From Bacteroidota bacterium (GTDB lineage Bacteria > Bacteroidota > Bacteroidia > NS11-12g > UBA9320): a DNA stretch of 64,000 nt. The translations under genes and the position numbers were made by a program. Below are positions 60,841-64,000 of this stretch, piece after piece (within the stretch, counting starts at the first letter, position 1; each line of letters begins with the position of its first letter). A model generated the notes under the pieces. That model worked only from the letters and a program-made list of their open reading frames with translations, searched no databases and was not told the origin of the DNA. The stretch is from assembly GCA_013359235.1 (NCBI GenBank), contig JABWCE010000008.1, forward strand, positions 1 to 64,000. Reading direction: 5' to 3'.

Positions 60841-63234
60841 TCAATCTGCTATTTTTATAATTTTAGTTCTGTATTTTTTGCAATTATGTGTAACTTCAAT
60901 AAAATATATACCATTATGCAAAATGCTTAAATCTATAATTTCGGTTTTGGGGTTAAAAGATTTACTTTGATATATAATTTTACCTATATTGTTTGATAAT
61001 GTAAGCAATATTGGTTTTTCAAAATTGGGTTTATTAATTTTTACATAGTTTTTTGCAGGGTTAGGAAAAGCTATAATAGTATTATTGTTATTTATAATTT
61101 CAATAATTTTATTAGTAAATTTACTCTCTTTTGCCCCTATATCAGGGCTTTTGCCATTAAAATCGTAAAAACCTTTAATTTCTATGCCAGCATCTATCAA
61201 CGGACTATTGTATTCCAATTCAAAACCTCCTGTTTTTTTGTCTTTAAACATAGGATTCAATTGGGTAGCTTTTCCGATGAAAATATATGGACTACCAGAA
61301 ATACTGCTTAAAGTACTTTGTATATCGTCCACTTTGTCTATTTCAGTACAATTGTATTGACCATTAATGTGCTTAGCCACTATTATAGGCGAATTGGGGT
61401 TATACGAAAAGTAGTTTTCATTTATTGATGAAATTTGAAAATCACTATTAGTTTGAACACTTGCCAGATTACAATAAAAAAAAGGAAAACTTTTTGAGTG
61501 AGAATAAGAATTGTTTATAAATAAGGCTTTTCGCCATTCTGCATACCATGATGTAAATACAAAACCAAGTGTATCGTCAGAGTGAAATGTATTGTTAAAA
61601 AAATACAAATTGCCTTCGGGCACATTTTCCATATAGGTTGAGTTCGTTTTAATTCCTACTCCTTGCCCATTATAAACGTTGTTTACCGGCTGGCAACCTA
61701 TAAAATACGGATCGTCTTTTTCATTTCTTCGTCCTTGCATTCCATGTATTAGGTTTTTGTAAAAGTAACGTGGACCATAATACGGTGGAGCAGCAGATAT
61801 ACCAGCCATTGGGCGTATTATTTCATTTCCCCAAACTCTTAAATTTGACCAGTAGCCATCGCATTCTATCGCATCAAAATTATCTACAAATACATTGTTA
61901 TTTATGTCTATTTCTTCATTAAACCCATAAGAAATATAGCTTTCTAAACCTGAATTTAGTCCATCAAAATAATTGTTTTTTATTACTACTTGTTTGCTCG
62001 AATTTAGAAATATAGCCGATGTTTCAATGCCTCTGCCTCTTGACGATGAAATAGTATGCAAAATAGTATGAACAAAAATATTTGCTTTTTTAATCATTGC
62101 ATGTGTCCATTTGCCAACTTCGTTTTTAAAATAAGAATTTTGAATGGTTAAATAATTGCACTGGCTATTAAATGCAATATCGCTTGTATTGTTTATAAAA
62201 TAACAACTGTCAAAATAAACATGATGTACGTTTCTCAGGTCAAAAACCATTGCAAGATATGCATCATTTGTATTGCCTAATTCATTTAAAACAGGTTTGC
62301 CGAAATTTTTAAATTTTATACCTTTAATTTTCAAATAAGCATTGTTGTTTTTACCGTAAACTGTTAAAAACCTGAACGAGTTTGAAACAGTAACAATAGA
62401 ATCATTAGGGTTTATACCTTTATGAGTTTTTATCCAAATTGTATTTTCATCTCTTACAAAACCATCATATCCAAAACTCAAGTTTCTTAAATTGTAGTTA
62501 CCCAACAATATTTCAGCGTTTAGCGAAGGGTAGGGGTATATTGAAGTGCTGCCAAGTACGCAAATGTTTGAATGGCGGGCATTTGAAGGTATTGTTGTGT
62601 AGTAGAGATTTGAGTCAGTTTGTGTTTGCACCCATTTTGTAGTGATTACCATACCTCCGTCAAAAATTGGTTTGCTGTTAGGTGCAGCAATTATTACAAT
62701 AGGTGTATTTTCGGTGCAACTATTATTAATATTCAATTGCAAATCGTTAGTTGAGTAAGTGCCATCAGTAAGGTATATGGTTGTTCCACAAATTACTTTA
62801 CCCGAAGTGAATAAATTTTTTAAATTTCCGGGATTTTCTTTTGTGTAATCACCATTCCCATTTGGCGAAACCCATTTAATATCAGAAGTTGGGGTAAATG
62901 TTGTTAATGCCCAAGTTTTCTGATTTAAAACTTCAAGTTCTTTGCTATTAGAATTATTAAATAATGTTATTTTTATTTCATAGCTTGTGTTTGCCTCAAG
63001 CAACATAATACTTCCTCTGAATTGTTTTTCATTAGAAATTGTAATTGTATCGGGCTGAAACCCAAGCAACCATTCTGATTCTGATTGTTTTTTGTATTCA
63101 ATTTGGCAACTGTCGTAATTGCCAATTTCACTTATTTTTATTCCAATAGAATTATAAGTTGGAAAAAGCTCTGTTTTTTGAGCTTTTAAATAGGCAGTAG
63201 CAAAAAGTAAAATAAATAGAACTAAAGGTTTCAT
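60841..63234 (-). CDS. Secreted right-handed beta-helix protein with T9SS sorting domain
   Basis: Signal peptide; FN3-like N-term; pectate-lyase-like repeats (VVIKNNYFDGLNSG, IDINNNVFVDNFDAIE); C-term IIAFPNPAKNYVKI...HNGIYFIEV. Confidence 0.87.
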   Translation of the reverse strand: MKPLVLFILLFATAYLKAQKTELFPTYNSIGIKISEIGNYDSCQIEYKKQSESEWLLGFQPDTITISNEKQFRGSIMLLEANTSYEIKITLFNNSNSKELEVLNQKTWALTTFTPTSDIKWVSPNGNGDYTKENPGNLKNLFTSGKVICGTTIYLTDGTYSTNDLQLNINNSCTENTPIVIIAAPNSKPIFDGGMVITTKWVQTQTDSNLYYTTIPSNARHSNICVLGSTSIYPYPSLNAEILLGNYNLRNLSFGYDGFVRDENTIWIKTHKGINPNDSIVTVSNSFRFLTVYGKNNNAYLKIKGIKFKNFGKPVLNELGNTNDAYLAMVFDLRNVHHVYFDSCYFINNTSDIAFNSQCNYLTIQNSYFKNEVGKWTHAMIKKANIFVHTILHTISSSRGRGIETSAIFLNSSKQVVIKNNYFDGLNSGLESYISYGFNEEIDINNNVFVDNFDAIECDGYWSNLRVWGNEIIRPMAGISAAPPYYGPRYFYKNLIHGMQGRRNEKDDPYFIGCQPVNNVYNGQGVGIKTNSTYMENVPEGNLYFFNNTFHSDDTLGFVFTSWYAEWRKALFINNSYSHSKSFPFFYCNLASVQTNSDFQISSINENYFSYNPNSPIIVAKHINGQYNCTEIDKVDDIQSTLSSISGSPYIFIGKATQLNPMFKDKKTGGFELEYNSPLIDAGIEIKGFYDFNGKSPDIGAKESKFTNKIIEIINNNNTIIAFPNPAKNYVKINKPNFEKPILLTLSNNIGKIIYQSKSFNPKTEIIDLSILHNGIYFIEVTHNCKKYRTKIIKIAD

Positions 63235-63245
63235 AAATTTAAGTT

Positions 63246-63506
63246 TTAGTCAAAAAATTCGCTCAACCAATGCTTTTTGCGGTGTTTGTGATAATCGTGA
63301 GAATCGTGATGCCTGTATTCTTTGAATTGCTGAGGTGATTGCTGATAGAATGGAGAACCCTTTTCGTTTGACATTGCTTTGTCAAGAATTTTATCAAGTT
63401 CGCCTCTATCAAGCCATATACCACGGCAACTGGGGCAATAATCAATTTCAACACCTTGTCTTTCTGACATAACTAAATCAACGTTTGTGCAATTTGGACA
63501 TTTCAT
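63246..63506 (-). CDS. Zinc-ribbon (zf-TFIIB) domain protein with His-rich tail
   Basis: CPNCTNVDLVMSERQGVEIDYCPSCRGIWLDRGELDKIL; RHHDSHDYHKHRKKHW. Confidence 0.92.
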   Translation of the reverse strand: MKCPNCTNVDLVMSERQGVEIDYCPSCRGIWLDRGELDKILDKAMSNEKGSPFYQQSPQQFKEYRHHDSHDYHKHRKKHWLSEFFD

Positions 63507-63746
63507 TTTTTATTAATTTAATATAGTTTTTTTAAAAAATTTGTTTTAAAATTATAGTATTTCAAATACTTCTTGAACTTTTACAAAAATATACTTTATT
63601 TATAAAACCTGATTTGGTTTGCTTTGTAATATTTAATTTTCAATTTCAAATTTTTCATTTGATAGTTTTTAAGATAAAGCAAATATAGAAATCTATGTTA
63701 AAATATTTATTATGAATAAAGAATAACCAAAATAAATATATTTGTT

Positions 63747-64000
63747 TTAATACATATCTTTTAAGGTACTCATCTCGGTAGAGCGGGTAGAGTCTAAACG
63801 AATTAGGGTAAATAATAATATTGTAAAACCTATAAGTGATGAACCTCCGTAGCTGAAAAAAGGTAAAGGAATACCAATAACAGGTACAAGCCCAATTGCC
63901 ATACCGATATTTATTGTGAAATGGAAAAATAAAATAGAAGCTACGCAATAGGCAAAAATTCTGTTGAAACGGTTTTTTTGCCTTTCGGCTAAATAATATA
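63747..64000 (-). CDS. rodA: RodA/FtsW-type SEDS protein, C-terminal fragment (runs off window; absent from ORF track)
   Basis: Hand translation of reverse complement: AERQKNRFNRIFAYCVASILFFHFTINIGMAIGLVPVIGIPLPFFSYGGSSLIGFTILLFTLIRLDSTRSTEMSTLKDMY*. Confidence 0.9.
   Translation of the reverse strand, partial: YYLAERQKNRFNRIFAYCVASILFFHFTINIGMAIGLVPVIGIPLPFFSYGGSSLIGFTILLFTLIRLDSTRSTEMSTLKDMY

Noticed and set aside
63655-63948. 97-aa minus-strand ORF at window end
   Set aside because: Overlaps in another frame the RodA C-terminus, which has strong SEDS motifs

Overview
AT-rich window from a Bacteroidota-type genome. This placement rests on TAnnTTTG promoter motifs, the absence of obvious Shine-Dalgarno sites, type IX secretion (T9SS) C-terminal sorting domains, GldA/F/G, and DUF4199/DUF4293 families. 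It opens with the 3' end of a 23S rRNA and a 5S rRNA gene, then a terminator. Next comes a minus-strand block (lipB, two glycosyltransferases, DUF4199, dihydroorotase, BatA-like), followed by assorted housekeeping genes, gldAFG, truA and trpS. A continuous ~17 kb str-S10-spc-alpha ribosomal super-operon (rpsL to rplQ) ends at a perfect 14-bp hairpin terminator. The last third holds a LytTR regulator, a PorP/SprF-TSP3-SPOR-like fusion, a T9SS-sorted M43 protease, rpoN, asnS with a coiled-coil-like insertion, a PPTase, dnaE, an esterase plus beta-helix pair, and the truncated 3' end of a rodA-like gene that the ORF track misses. Most of the window is ordinary core genome. I see no CRISPR array, phage, transposon or clear defence system. 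The best candidates for a second look are the PorP-TSP3-SPOR fusion locus, the AsnRS insertion, the S3 charged tail, and two promoter motifs placed so close to ATG that they suggest near-leaderless mRNAs. All family calls are by eye from sequence motifs; no database search was run.
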